Source of the DNA: Planctomycetota bacterium
GTDB taxonomy: Bacteria > Planctomycetota > Planctomycetia > Pirellulales > Pirellulaceae
Assembly: GCA_026692865.1 (NCBI GenBank)
Contig: JAPLNI010000025.1
Coordinates: 220,309 to 284,308 of the forward strand
Length of the DNA: 64,000 nucleotides
Direction: 5' to 3'
Part shown: positions 25,355 to 34,897 of the stretch, piece after piece
How positions within the stretch are numbered: the first letter of the stretch is position 1
How the letters are laid out: the number at the start of each line of letters is the position of its first letter
Notes under the pieces: model-generated
The model's database searches: none
Told to the model about the DNA's origin: nothing
Seen by the model: the letters and a program-made list of their open reading frames with translations, nothing else
Made by a program: the position numbers and the translations under genes

Positions 25355-26596
25355 ATGAGACGCCGTGTCGTCGTGACGGGCATGGGCTGCGTCACGCCCC
25401 TTGCTAACCAGGTAGATTTGCTCTGGGAACGCATCCTCGCTGGAAAAAGTGGAATTCACCCTCTTACGATTGTGGATACCACTCATCAGAAGGTGAAGTT
25501 CGGAGGCGACTGCGCGGACTTCGAGCCTGGCGATAGTGTCGAAGCCAAAGAGGTGAAGCGACTCGATCGTTTCGTGCTCTTTGCCATGCACGCTGCCAAA
25601 CAGGCTGTGCTTCAAAGCGGAATTGATTTCTCGAAAGAAGACAGTTACCGATGCGGCGCGATTCTCGGCTCGGGTATCGGTGGTTTGAACGAAATTGAAG
25701 AGCAGATGTTTAGGCTCTTTAGTAAAGGTCCCGACCGCGTTAGTCCATTCACCATCCCCAAGATGATGCTCAACGCCGCTGGCGGGAACGTGGGGATCGC
25801 ATACGGTCTTCGTGGCCCTAACTTTGCGGTTGCAACTGCGTGCGCTTCATCGAATAACGCGATGGGTGATGCTCTCAAGGCGATCCGCTACGATGAAGCG
25901 GACGTGATGGTCACTGGGGCTTCGGAAGCTGCAATCACCGCGATCGGTGTTGCCGGTTTTTCAAACATGAAAGCTTTATCGACACGCAACGATGCACCCG
26001 AGAAAGCTTCGCGACCCTTCGACGCAGACCGCGACGGCTTTGTGCTAAGCGAAGGATGTGGCGTCTTGGTATTCGAGGAACTCGAACACGCGAAAACTCG
26101 TGGGGCCAATATTTTAGCTGAGATTATTGGATACGGCGGCTCCTGCGATGCAGGGCACATCACGGCTCCGGATGCAGAAGGACGCGGAGCAAGTCGAGCA
26201 ATGCTAAACGCACTACGAGATGCATCCGTCGATGCCAGTGCGGTCGACTATATCAACGCTCACGGCACCAGTACGCCGCTAGGTGACAAAGCCGAAACCA
26301 TCGCAGTGAAGTCGGTCTTTGGAGAATCAGCCCGCAGAGTTGCAATATCCAGCACGAAAGGTGCCCTAGGACACGCGCTGGGTGCAAGCGGAAGTATCGA
26401 GTTGATTCTATCGATTCTTGCTTGCCAGAAGGGAGTTATTCCGCCTACGATCAATCTGGAAACTCCCGATCCAGATTGCGACCTGAATTATACTCCGCTC
26501 GTTCCAGGTGAGCGTGCCGTGAATATCGCAATGAGCAACAGCTTCGGGTTCGGTGGTCACAACGCAACGATCATCTGTAATCGCTGGAATGGCTAG
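25355..26596 (+). CDS. fabF: 3-oxoacyl-ACP synthase II
   Basis: Condensing enzyme of chain elongation. N terminus RRRVVVTGMGCVTPLANQ is typical. Active-site Cys is in VATACASSNNAMGDA, the two His in NAHGTSTPLGD and STKGALGHALGASGSIE. The C-terminal gating loop reads NIAMSNSFGFGGHNATII. Length 413 aa. Last gene of the cluster; a REPIN element begins 27 bp after its stop. Confidence 0.96.
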   Translation: MRRRVVVTGMGCVTPLANQVDLLWERILAGKSGIHPLTIVDTTHQKVKFGGDCADFEPGDSVEAKEVKRLDRFVLFAMHAAKQAVLQSGIDFSKEDSYRCGAILGSGIGGLNEIEEQMFRLFSKGPDRVSPFTIPKMMLNAAGGNVGIAYGLRGPNFAVATACASSNNAMGDALKAIRYDEADVMVTGASEAAITAIGVAGFSNMKALSTRNDAPEKASRPFDADRDGFVLSEGCGVLVFEELEHAKTRGANILAEIIGYGGSCDAGHITAPDAEGRGASRAMLNALRDASVDASAVDYINAHGTSTPLGDKAETIAVKSVFGESARRVAISSTKGALGHALGASGSIELILSILACQKGVIPPTINLETPDPDCDLNYTPLVPGERAVNIAMSNSFGFGGHNATIICNRWNG

Positions 26597-26622
26597 TCCG
26601 ATTCGTCCAGATTGCGTTTTCG

Positions 26623-26705
26623 GTAGCTGAATTCGTAAGAATTCAAGTGTTGATGGAGATGCCATGGGATAACGAAGTCAGCAGAAGTCTTTTGACTTCT
26701 GCGAC
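26623..26705 (+). repeat. 83-bp REPIN-like element, copy b (overlaps sigma factor gene)
   Basis: Starts GTAGCTGAATTCGTAAGAAT as copies a and c, but the rest has diverged; the right hairpin is GCAGAAGTC-TTTT-GACTTCTGC (26681-26702) and the end is GCGAC. Length is exactly 83 bp. The right end lies inside the coding sequence of the minus-strand sigma factor and encodes its last eight to nine residues. Confidence 0.75.
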
Positions 26706-27298
26706 GAGCTCATTTGGCTTTTCATTCGAATCAGATAGTCGGATTTATAGTTCGCAACTTTTTGCTCTGTAAGTCCGAGTTTCTCGGCGATTACCTTGTT
26801 TGCTAATCGCGATACGAATAACAACTCGATGCACGCAAGCTTGACCCAATCTTGGTTTGATTTCCATTTCCGAATATCGGATGCGAGAAGTTGCGCAATC
26901 TTCTTCTCCTCGTCGCCCCTTCGTTCGCGGGAGCGATGAATACTACTGACCATCCGAGCGCGATCAGGGGATTCAATCGGAATCGCCTGAGACGAAGTCT
27001 TTTGAAGTCTTCGTAAATGGTCGGTAATTTTGAAACCGCAGATCGCGAATAGATAACTCTCAATTGAGCGAGTCTCGTCAAAATGAGGCAAGCTGAGATG
27101 TAAACCAAGAAACGTATCTTGAACCATATCATCGACTGATGCTGTATCACTCAGCTTTCGCGAAACATACGCATGCAAGCGGCCTTCATACTTCGCAATA
27201 AGAAGTTCCCATGCTCGTTCGTCGCCATCTCGGATACGGCGAACGAGTAGTGTATCTGCTGACAGTAGCCTTGCGGAGAAATGGTCTGAAGTTGACAT
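26678..27298 (-). CDS. ECF-type RNA polymerase sigma factor
   Basis: 206 residues. Region 2 is at ~15-90 (WELLIAKYEGRLHAYVSRKL; DDMVQDTFLGLHLSLPHF; FAICGFKITDHLRR), region 4 at ~145-195 (LLFVSRLANKVIAEKLGLTE, then QKVANYKSDYLIRMKSQM). It would direct RNA polymerase to a specific promoter set. No anti-sigma gene adjoins it; instead csrA ends 18 bp upstream on the same strand. The last residues (about SSQKSKDFC) are encoded by a REPIN element, so the original C terminus was probably different. Confidence 0.9.
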   Translation of the reverse strand: MSTSDHFSARLLSADTLLVRRIRDGDERAWELLIAKYEGRLHAYVSRKLSDTASVDDMVQDTFLGLHLSLPHFDETRSIESYLFAICGFKITDHLRRLQKTSSQAIPIESPDRARMVSSIHRSRERRGDEEKKIAQLLASDIRKWKSNQDWVKLACIELLFVSRLANKVIAEKLGLTEQKVANYKSDYLIRMKSQMSSSQKSKDFC

Positions 27299-27316
27299 TC
27301 GAGAGAGCCCACTCCT

Positions 27317-27571
27317 TTAACCTACGTTTCGCTGCAGTGCTCGAATGGAGGATGTGAAATCCTTCATGCTGATGGCGGCTACACGTGATTTTCGTTCCGG
27401 TTTTGGAAGGGGCTTGTCTGAGTCGATTATCAATTCACCACGCATCACCTTCACATCCTTGGGGGCTTCAATTCCGATGGTGACCCGGTTTCCCACGACC
27501 TTGGAAATAACCAAAGTAATGTTCTCACCGATAACCAATCGTTCGCCTTCTTTTCGACTTAATACAAGCAT
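27317..27571 (-). CDS. csrA: Carbon storage regulator CsrA
   Basis: CsrA binds GGA motifs in mRNA leaders and controls translation. ATG at 27571 (MLVLSRKEGERLVIGENITL) is the family start and is preceded by AAGGAAG; the frame is open 19 codons earlier without homology. The core runs through VVGNRVTIGIEAPKDVKVMR. At 84 residues it has ~20 extra C-terminal residues, a Lys/Arg-rich tail. Followed by an ECF sigma gene, suggesting a joint transcriptional and post-transcriptional control unit. Confidence 0.95.
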   Translation of the reverse strand: MLVLSRKEGERLVIGENITLVISKVVGNRVTIGIEAPKDVKVMRGELIIDSDKPLPKPERKSRVAAISMKDFTSSIRALQRNVG

Positions 27572-28146
27572 TTTAGTACTTCCTTGATTGATAGATCCAT
27601 GTCCAAAACACTGGGACTCGTAGTCCATAGATAGCTAACCTGCTATCTCTCTCACTTAACCATCCATTCATTCTTTGCAGAACACACCGATGCAAAACCG
27701 GTGCCGATTATCTGTTTTTTAGGAATTATTAAAGTTTGACAGAATTGACATATCTTAGGTTCGCTAACAACCGCGATTCAGTTCAATCCGTTCAGTGATT
27801 TTCCAGGGAAAAACAAATATAATCGCTGGAATTACTCAAGTTCTGCCTCGCGCGGACGTTTCAGTGGTTTCAATAAGCTAGCAAAGTTGATTGCAATAAT
27901 TGCAATGTGACTGAAAAAACTTCACCGTCATTGTGACAAGTTGATTGCCTCAAAGTGCGAAAAAATGTCTTGGCTTTGCTGCCTAGATCAGTTCCCTTTT
28001 ATGACTTCGCGTGTTGGCTCTGCTGAGTAATTCTCAATTCACGATCCAGCACGATAAGCGTGTTGTTCTCGGTTACTCCAATTAAAGGTCATTCATTTGA
28101 CACCTCAGGTCACTCGTCGAATGATTTTTGAAATAAGATATGTCTG
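27572..28146. other. Divergent intergenic region, csrA / hemW (575 bp)
   Basis: No gene or repeat found on either strand. It is AT-richer than its surroundings and contains two TTGACA hexamers (27736 and 27745) without a good -10 partner. It must hold promoters for csrA-sigma and for hemW. A small RNA gene, such as a CsrA antagonist, is possible, but I saw no clear clustered GGA hairpins. Confidence 0.4.
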
Positions 28147-29304
28147 ATGGCAAACTCACTCAGCGATCTTCCTCTGCAGCCGAAGCCGACGGCGGCGTAC
28201 TTGCACGTCCCGTTTTGTCATCGCCGATGCCCGTACTGTAGTTTTACCGTAGTTGCCGACCGACAAGACTGGATGGAACGTTACGTAAATGCTGTGACGG
28301 TTGAGCTAAGCCTCTTGAACACGGCTCGGCCCATGAACACCATTTTCATCGGGGGCGGAACGCCGACCTTACTGCCGCATGATCTCTTACAAAGGTTTCT
28401 TGATTCGATTGCTCATTGGCTTCCGATAGATACCGCTCGCGGCGAGTGGACGATTGAAGCAAATCCAAATGATGTTTCGGATGAGCTTTGCAAATTGCTA
28501 CGTCAATCTGGCGTCAATCGGGTTAGTTTGGGCGGTCAATCGTTTCAGGATACAAAGCTGATTATGCTTGGTCGCGATCATCGCGGAGGGCAGCTTCAGC
28601 AGGCGATTCGAATCGCATCCCGGTGGTTCGATGAAGTCTCGGTCGATTTGATTTTTGGTGTTCCAGGCGAGACGATTGATCACTGGCGAAGCGATCTCGA
28701 CTGCGCTGTCGAGCTACCAATCACCCATGTTTCAACCTACGGTTTGACTTATGAAAAGGGAGCTCGCTATTGGAGTCGATTGCAAAGAGGTGACATTGTG
28801 GCTGTCTCCGAAGAAGTCGAATTGGAGATGTACACGACTGCAATCGAGAATTTAAGCCAGGCCGGATTCGAACACTATGAAGTCTCTAATTTCTCGCTGC
28901 CTGGATCTTCGTGTAGGCACAATGAAACGTATTGGAACGGCGAGCCTTGGTATGCATTTGGACCAGGGGCTGCGAGTTTTGTTGATGGTGTGCGACGCGT
29001 CAATCATCGAAGCACAGGGACCTATTTGAAGCGGATAGAATCCGGCGAGTCGCCAATCGCTGAAGAAGATGTTTTGGACTGGGAAACATGGACTCGAGAA
29101 CGATTTGTTTTTGGAATGCGAAAACGAAAAGGGGTCGGATGGGAATGTCTGGTGAACGTTGGAAAATGCGAAACGATCGAGACGATACAGCGTCAGATCA
29201 AACTGCACGTCCAAGATGGATGGCTTGAGTGGTGCGATGGTCACATAAAAATGACGACCAAAGCCTTGCCAGTCAGTGACGGCTTGTGGAAAGATTATCT
29301 GTAG
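28147..29304 (+). CDS. hemW: HemW-like radical SAM protein (coproporphyrinogen III oxidase-like)
   Basis: The N terminus is AAYLHVPFCHRRCPYCSFTV, the radical SAM CxxxCxxC cluster site. FIGGGTPTLLP (SAM-binding glycine motif) follows, then NRVSLGGQSFQ and the HemN_C region with CRHNETYWNGEPWYAFGPGA, characteristic of HemW. HemW is a haem chaperone rather than the true HemN oxidase; the absence of extra N-terminal residues before the cluster supports this. Length 385 aa. It stands alone. Confidence 0.88.
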   Translation: MANSLSDLPLQPKPTAAYLHVPFCHRRCPYCSFTVVADRQDWMERYVNAVTVELSLLNTARPMNTIFIGGGTPTLLPHDLLQRFLDSIAHWLPIDTARGEWTIEANPNDVSDELCKLLRQSGVNRVSLGGQSFQDTKLIMLGRDHRGGQLQQAIRIASRWFDEVSVDLIFGVPGETIDHWRSDLDCAVELPITHVSTYGLTYEKGARYWSRLQRGDIVAVSEEVELEMYTTAIENLSQAGFEHYEVSNFSLPGSSCRHNETYWNGEPWYAFGPGAASFVDGVRRVNHRSTGTYLKRIESGESPIAEEDVLDWETWTRERFVFGMRKRKGVGWECLVNVGKCETIETIQRQIKLHVQDGWLEWCDGHIKMTTKALPVSDGLWKDYL

Positions 29305-29362
29305 ACCGCCAAGCGGTAGTTCTCGGTAGGCAGATAATATTCAAGTCTGCGGAGTGGCGTGG

Positions 29363-29953
29363 CTAAGAGTTCAGGGTGCCCTTGCTGCTTGGGACGCCTG
29401 TTTGACGAGGGTCGACTTCGATGGCCAGACGTAGCGATCTTGCGACCGACTTGAAGATGGCCTCTGCAATATGGTGGCTGTTGCGACCGTAGTGCAAAAG
29501 TATGTGAAGATTGCAAAGCGCGTTTGCAGAAAATGCTTGCCAGAAATCTTCTATTAGCTCGGAATCAAAGTCGCCGATTTTCGGGGCGGGGATTGGAGCT
29601 GTAAAAACGAGATAGTTTCTTCCCGAAAGATCTATTGCGGTAGTGACTAACGTTTCTTCCATCGGTAGGGTCAGGTGACCATATCGTCGGATCCCGGATT
29701 TATCGCCTAGTGCTTGACGAATTGCTTGTCCCAAGCAAATGCCAACGTCCTCGGTAGTGTGATGAGCATCGACTTCCAAATCACCCTTGGCATGAACAGA
29801 AAGATCGATCAGCGAATGTCGCGCGAAGAGTGTTAGCATGTGATCCAAAAATCCGACGCCGGTTTGCACGTCACATTTGCCGGTACCATCTAGAACGATA
29901 CTTAGTTGGATTTTTGTTTCAGCTGTTTCGCGATGAATTTCGCTTTGTCGCAT
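29363..29953 (-). CDS. hisB: Imidazoleglycerol-phosphate dehydratase
   Basis: Sixth step of histidine synthesis. Motifs: [20 protein letters not shown] and [16 protein letters not shown] (manganese ligands), with a second metal site [20 protein letters not shown]. Start at ATG 29953 gives 196 residues, the usual size; the frame extends 27 codons to a TTG with no homology. It is monofunctional, without the phosphatase domain of E. coli HisB. Last of the hisD-hisC-hisB series here. Confidence 0.95.
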   Translation of the reverse strand: MRQSEIHRETAETKIQLSIVLDGTGKCDVQTGVGFLDHMLTLFARHSLIDLSVHAKGDLEVDAHHTTEDVGICLGQAIRQALGDKSGIRRYGHLTLPMEETLVTTAIDLSGRNYLVFTAPIPAPKIGDFDSELIEDFWQAFSANALCNLHILLHYGRNSHHIAEAIFKSVARSLRLAIEVDPRQTGVPSSKGTLNS

Positions 29954-30064
29954 AGTTTCTTGGTTCTCGATAAGTGCTGCAGGAATCAATGACTGTCGAT
30001 GAATACCAGAATTGTCACCATCTTTGGTGCTCAAAGCGGTTTTGCATAGGGCCAGTGCATTATA

Positions 30065-31108
30065 CTACCGAAGCACGGCCAGGACGGCGTCGATTGCGGA
30101 GTCGGTGCCGACGCTAATTCGCAAACCATCGCTCCAGCCCTCATAATTCATATAACGCACCAAGAGACCGTTTCGTTTCAGCAACTCATACAGTTCACGA
30201 GAGTCGCGTTGCGGGTGCTTGCACCAGACAAAGTTTGCGTGCGAGTCGATCACAGCGAAGCCCAGATCGCGAAGCCCAATGGTCATGCGGTCGCGTGTCG
30301 CGTTGCATTTTCGGACGTTCTCAACGAGCCACTTTTGATCATCGATTGCGGCAGTCGCTCCGGCTATCGAGAGTGCGTCGGTGTTGTAGCTATCTTTTAC
30401 CTTTCGTAGCATTTGAACTACATCGGGGTGAGCAACCAGGTAGCCGAATCGCAGTCCAGCCAGTGCGTACGATTTACTAAGTGTTCGAGTGACCATGATC
30501 TTGGGATTAGTCGCAGGCAGATCGACACACGAGAACGGAGCGAAGTCGACATATGCTTCGTCAACTACGAGGGGGCATGGAAGTCTATCAGCGAGCTCCA
30601 AGATTTGGTCTCGTGAAACCATCGTACCGGTGGGACTGTTGGGGTTGGGAAGATAGACGAGTCGCAAGTCAGTATCGAAGGAAGGTCCGAGCGACCAATC
30701 GGCCTCGAAGTTGATCTCCTCGGAGGCGGCTCCTTGCAGCTGTGCGAGCGTGCGATAGAGGATATAGCTGGGATAGGGAAAGCGAACCTTCGTGCCTGAG
30801 GATACAAAAGCTCGCGTTAGGATCGTAAGAATATCATCGCTTCCGTTACCACACAAAATTTGATCGGCGTCGACATTCAAAACTTCAGAGGCTCGCAATC
30901 GAAATGAGGTTGCAAGCGGGTCTGGATAACGTTCAAGTCTTGAGGCAGCTTGCTGGATAGCTTGGATGACCGATGGTGGCGGTGGATAAGGGCTCTCGTT
31001 CGTATTCAGCTTGATTGCTTTTCCACCCTGCGGTTGCTCGCCTGGAACGTAGGGCTGCATCGCCAGCACGTCGTCACGAAAGAATGCGTTAATCGATGGC
31101 TGCAACAT
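30065..31108 (-). CDS. hisC: Histidinol-phosphate aminotransferase
   Basis: PLP enzyme of histidine synthesis, 347 residues. KLNTNESPYPPPPSVIQAIQ is the family N-terminal signature, LCGNGSDDILTILTRAF contacts PLP, VVDEAYVDFAPFSCVD holds the cofactor Asp/Tyr, and the Schiff-base Lys is in TRTLSKSYALAGLRFGYLVA. The C-terminal Arg that binds the phosphate is in DGLRISVGT. About 110 bp separate it from hisD and from hisB. Confidence 0.95.
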   Translation of the reverse strand: MLQPSINAFFRDDVLAMQPYVPGEQPQGGKAIKLNTNESPYPPPPSVIQAIQQAASRLERYPDPLATSFRLRASEVLNVDADQILCGNGSDDILTILTRAFVSSGTKVRFPYPSYILYRTLAQLQGAASEEINFEADWSLGPSFDTDLRLVYLPNPNSPTGTMVSRDQILELADRLPCPLVVDEAYVDFAPFSCVDLPATNPKIMVTRTLSKSYALAGLRFGYLVAHPDVVQMLRKVKDSYNTDALSIAGATAAIDDQKWLVENVRKCNATRDRMTIGLRDLGFAVIDSHANFVWCKHPQRDSRELYELLKRNGLLVRYMNYEGWSDGLRISVGTDSAIDAVLAVLR

Positions 31109-31224
31109 GATAGAGATCGATAATAAAGTACAAAGTTATGGATAAGATTAGATAATGTCTGGGAGGAAGGAAGTTGTCGACTGAGATTTATCAACAATAT
31201 GGCTACGACGTTGTTCCGCAGCCG

Positions 31225-32583
31225 TTACGATTGAGTCCGAATAGTGACGCTGTTTCGATGCGCTGTAAGTCCTTCGCAGCTAGCCATACGTTCGATATCT
31301 TCGCCGATACTCTGTAAGGCCTCTTTAGAATACTCGATGACGCTTGATGAACGTAGGAAATGATTGCTGCTAAGACCGGACGCCCATCGCGCCGTTCCAC
31401 CCGTGGGTAGCACATGCGAGGGCCCTGCTGCGTAGTCACCAAGCGCCACCGGCGAATAGTCTCCCAGAAATGTTGCACCACTGTGACGAATTTTGGCCAG
31501 TAGTTTACGAGGCTCTCTCGTTGCGATGTGGAGATGCTCGGGGGCTATCAGATTAGTAAGCTCACACGCGTGCTGTTCATCGCGAGCCAGGATATACGAT
31601 CCGAAGCTTTCGAGGGCATTCATGGTGAGTTCGGATCTCTCCAGTGCAACGATTTGTTCGTGAAGGGCTTTATCGATTGCATCTTGAACAGAACGCTGCC
31701 ATGAGATCAGCAAACTTGCACCGGGCGAATGTTCGGCTTGAGCTAAGATATCGGAAGCCGCAAAATCAGGGCGTGTGGTTTCGTCAGCGATCACGACAAC
31801 TTCGCTTGGTCCGGCAATTGAATCGATATCTACGTGCCCGAAAACGTGGCGTTTGGCGAGCGCAACGAAGAGGCTCCCGGGGCCAACGATTTTGTCGACT
31901 CCTCGGATCTCAGGTAGTCCGTAAGCCATCGCCGCGACGGCTTGGGCACCTCCCATCGCGTAGACTTCTTTGATGCCCAGTTCATGGCAAATGGCTAAAA
32001 CTTGAGGGTTGTAGGCTCCTAATTTTGTCGGAGGCGCAACGACAACGATTTCGGGAACGCCAGCGGCCTGAGCAGGAACGGCGGTCATCAAAAGAGTCGA
32101 CGGATACGCAGCCGCTCCACCGGGAACGCAGATACCAATTCGATCCAGCGGAGTATACCGCTGTTCGAGTGTCACGCCTGGGCTTGGGTGAGTTGCCACG
32201 GAGGTGTGAAGAATGGCGGACTGGAAGTCGTGAATGTTTTTACGAATCTTTCGCACTGTTGCGAGGAATTCGGGTGCTGCTGCCGCGTGAGCTTCCTGGA
32301 CTTGCTCTGGGGAGACGCGAAGTTGGTTTGCTTGAAGGTCACTGCCATCGAGCTCACGACAATAACGTAGCAGGGCGGGTGTCCCAAGCGTTCGAACATC
32401 TTCGCAGATCCGTTGAACAACTTGATCTGGCAAGAGAGCTTCGCCAAAGACTTTTAACGTGAGAGCCTTGCCACGTTCACTGACGATGTTTCCAGAGGGG
32501 CTCAGCCGGTGACGAAGGCTAGCGAGTGCTTCAGCGAAATCGTTCGATGAAGCATCGATACGCGGTATAGAAATATTTTGCAT
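31225..32583 (-). CDS. hisD: Histidinol dehydrogenase
   Basis: Last two oxidations of histidine synthesis; zinc enzyme. Motifs include [20 protein letters not shown], the NAD region, [20 protein letters not shown] and [15 protein letters not shown], the zinc-binding [10 protein letters not shown], and the C-terminal [19 protein letters not shown]. Length 452 aa. It starts 6 bp after the yebC stop, so these two are cotranscribed. Confidence 0.96.
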   Translation of the reverse strand: MQNISIPRIDASSNDFAEALASLRHRLSPSGNIVSERGKALTLKVFGEALLPDQVVQRICEDVRTLGTPALLRYCRELDGSDLQANQLRVSPEQVQEAHAAAAPEFLATVRKIRKNIHDFQSAILHTSVATHPSPGVTLEQRYTPLDRIGICVPGGAAAYPSTLLMTAVPAQAAGVPEIVVVAPPTKLGAYNPQVLAICHELGIKEVYAMGGAQAVAAMAYGLPEIRGVDKIVGPGSLFVALAKRHVFGHVDIDSIAGPSEVVVIADETTRPDFAASDILAQAEHSPGASLLISWQRSVQDAIDKALHEQIVALERSELTMNALESFGSYILARDEQHACELTNLIAPEHLHIATREPRKLLAKIRHSGATFLGDYSPVALGDYAAGPSHVLPTGGTARWASGLSSNHFLRSSSVIEYSKEALQSIGEDIERMASCEGLTAHRNSVTIRTQS

Positions 32584-32589
32584 TCAACT

Positions 32590-33336
32590 CTAGTTCATCT
32601 CGGCTAACTGTTCGCTCGTAAACTGAACGTTCGAAGATACTGATTGTACGTCGTCGTGGTCGTCAAGGTCGGCTAGAAGCTTGGTGACGCTCTTGGCTGT
32701 CTCGCTGTCCACTTCGACTGTTGTACTAGGAATACGAACGATCTCTTTATGTTCGCATGAAATTTCAGCGGCTTCAAATGCTTCTGCTAAACCGAGATAA
32801 CTTTCGGGTGCGCAACTTACTTCGTAGCGATCCTCGAGTTCAGTAACGTCTTCGGCACCATTTTCGAGAGCAACTTCCATCAAGTTATCGAGAGTCGTCG
32901 TCGCATGAGCGATCACGAAGATCCCTTTGCGGTCGAAGAGGTAGGCAACACAATTGGTCTTCCCAAGCTGTCCACCGGCTTTGTCGAAAATTTTTCGAAC
33001 TTCGCCTGCCGTCCGATTTCGATTGTCCGTTGCGATATCGCAAAGGATCGCAACACCTGCTGGACCGTAGCCCTCGTAGAGCATTTCTTCGACATCGCCA
33101 CCTTCCAGCTCGCCGGTACCTTTTTTGATAGCACGTTCGATGTTGTCCTTAGGCATCGAAACGCCTTTTGCATCGATGATTGCGGTTCGCAGTCGAGGAT
33201 TTCCATCGGGATCCCCTCCGCCGAGCTTTGCAGCGATGATGATGGCTTTCGCAAGTCGGCCCCACAGCTTGCTACGCTTGCTGTCTACGGCCGCTTTACG
33301 GTGTTTGATGTTGGAATACTGCGAATGTCCGGCCAT
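32590..33336 (-). CDS. yebC: YebC/PmpR family protein
   Basis: 248 residues with the signature start MAGHSQYSNIKHRKAAVDSK and ARSINMP-type KGVSMPKDNIERAIKKGTGE, then YEGYGPAGVAILCDIATDNR. Family members were long called transcriptional regulators; more recent work links YebC to relief of ribosome stalling at proline stretches. It is adjacent to hisD (6 bp) and near the translation genes rbfA-infB-nusA upstream. Confidence 0.95.
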   Translation of the reverse strand: MAGHSQYSNIKHRKAAVDSKRSKLWGRLAKAIIIAAKLGGGDPDGNPRLRTAIIDAKGVSMPKDNIERAIKKGTGELEGGDVEEMLYEGYGPAGVAILCDIATDNRNRTAGEVRKIFDKAGGQLGKTNCVAYLFDRKGIFVIAHATTTLDNLMEVALENGAEDVTELEDRYEVSCAPESYLGLAEAFEAAEISCEHKEIVRIPSTTVEVDSETAKSVTKLLADLDDHDDVQSVSSNVQFTSEQLAEMN

Positions 33337-33440
33337 GGCCGTGAATCCTCAATCTAATTCTGATTTCGTGAAGTAATTGATACTTAGCGTGTCTTAGGGA
33401 GGCATGAATCGAAAGAACGATCCAGCCAGTTTACTTAACC

Positions 33441-34844
33441 TCAGCGAGGCTTGGTATTCTTTTTGGTAACGGCTTTGACGGGTAGTTGTTTGGCTGCGGT
33501 TCCCTTTTTGGAAGCCGGGGTAGTTGCCTTTGGAGGATCGGCATTTTTCTTCGACTTTTCCTTGCTAGCAGGTTTGGCTGCTACGGGCTTTGCGGGAGCC
33601 GATTTCCCAGGAACTGGTTTGACGGTCTTAGTGGCCGGAGCCGTCTTGGCGGGCTTTGACTTTGCGTCTAAGGGTTTAGCTGGAGATTTGGCAGCCGAGC
33701 TTTTCTTGGCTGCTGATTTCGGATTAGCCGCCTTCAGATCAGCGGATTTGGAAGCAGGAGCAGCCTTTGTGGACTGGGTAGCCTTTGCTTTTTTGTCGGC
33801 AGGTTTATCTGCTGCTTTTGTCCCGACCTTTGCAGAAGCTTTCGCGTCACCTTTTTTGGATGCCTTGGGGTCGACTACAACAGGCTTTTTGCCAGATGCC
33901 TTTTCCTTTTGGGCCGCTTCCTTGGGAGTCAACGTCTTGATGTTCGAATTGATTGCAGCCATCTTCGTTGGTTTGGCCGCCGTAGCTGCAGGCAAATCTT
34001 GCTTGGAAGACGATTTCGCTGGGGCTTTGGGAGCCGGGGCGGCCGATGGGGCTAGCAAAGCAGCGGCGGCTTGCTTTTCAGCTTTTGCTTTGGCGTTAGT
34101 TGCTTCCAAGTGTTGAGCTGTTCCCGCAAGCGGAGCCTTTTCGGACTCCTTCACAGGCAGTGGAGCGACAAAGGAGACGCGGACTTTATTTGCGACTCCC
34201 ATTTCCTTGAAAATCGCATTCACAACAGGATGATGAAAGTCGGCCGTGTATTCGACTGCGAACTGGTGGAGCAAGGAAGCGAATTCGAGTCCTTTGTTTT
34301 TAGGAATGGCTCTTTCGATCCCCGGCAGAACACCCTTGTTAGCTTCCGTGGATGTCAGCAATTCCAGTGCAACGCAAACAGATAGAATCTGGTTGTCAAC
34401 AGGAATTGAGTGACCACCAAAAGCATGTTGGGTTACGTAGCCCATGACGAACTTCGAGGTCCCCTCCCAGGCGGCGACTTCTTCGACTGCTTTGCCCAAG
34501 TTTGCTTTCTTGAGATCATCTATGTCGAATGAGTATCGAGCTTCAAAGAGCGATTGGAGAGACTTTTTCAGTCGCCCAGCCGCAGCAGCCGCCTTGGGGA
34601 GACTAGTGAGCGACTCAGAAAGTTCAGCGACAGTGGTGACGCGAATTTCGTTGGCATCAAAATAGGTTTGTTGGAGCTTCGCAAAAGCTTCATCGGCCGC
34701 TTCGTGCGAAGCATCTTCCAAGCAGCATGCATAAAGCAGGCAGTCGAGCACCCTCCGGTCGCTTGGATCAACGATCGGTTTGTAATGCTTACGAAGAGAT
34801 TTGTAGAGGTGATCGAAACGATCGGCGCGATTGCTGCTGGCCAT
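33441..34844 (-). CDS. Endonuclease III-like HhH domain with histone H1-like Lys/Ala/Pro tail
   Basis: Residues ~1-220 resemble the HhH-GPD fold of endonuclease III: helix-hairpin-helix area AAWEGTSKFVMGYVTQHAFG with a Lys at the catalytic position, then HSIPVDNQILSV with an Asp matching the VDTHV Asp. No iron-sulfur Cys cluster is present. Residues ~240-467 are low complexity Lys/Ala/Pro/Ser, much like eukaryotic H1 or bacterial histone-like tails, and would bind DNA without sequence preference. Activity as a glycosylase is uncertain; a structural DNA-binding role is also possible. Confidence 0.7.
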   Translation of the reverse strand: MASSNRADRFDHLYKSLRKHYKPIVDPSDRRVLDCLLYACCLEDASHEAADEAFAKLQQTYFDANEIRVTTVAELSESLTSLPKAAAAAGRLKKSLQSLFEARYSFDIDDLKKANLGKAVEEVAAWEGTSKFVMGYVTQHAFGGHSIPVDNQILSVCVALELLTSTEANKGVLPGIERAIPKNKGLEFASLLHQFAVEYTADFHHPVVNAIFKEMGVANKVRVSFVAPLPVKESEKAPLAGTAQHLEATNAKAKAEKQAAAALLAPSAAPAPKAPAKSSSKQDLPAATAAKPTKMAAINSNIKTLTPKEAAQKEKASGKKPVVVDPKASKKGDAKASAKVGTKAADKPADKKAKATQSTKAAPASKSADLKAANPKSAAKKSSAAKSPAKPLDAKSKPAKTAPATKTVKPVPGKSAPAKPVAAKPASKEKSKKNADPPKATTPASKKGTAAKQLPVKAVTKKNTKPR

Positions 34845-34897
34845 AGATGATATTAGATAAAAATCAAAAAGAATTAGTGATCGAAATCAAATGACGA

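Noticed and set aside
33451..34116. 221-codon hydrophobic frame antisense to the Lys/Ala-rich tail
   Set aside because: Mirror image of low-complexity codons; apparent membrane protein is an artefact.
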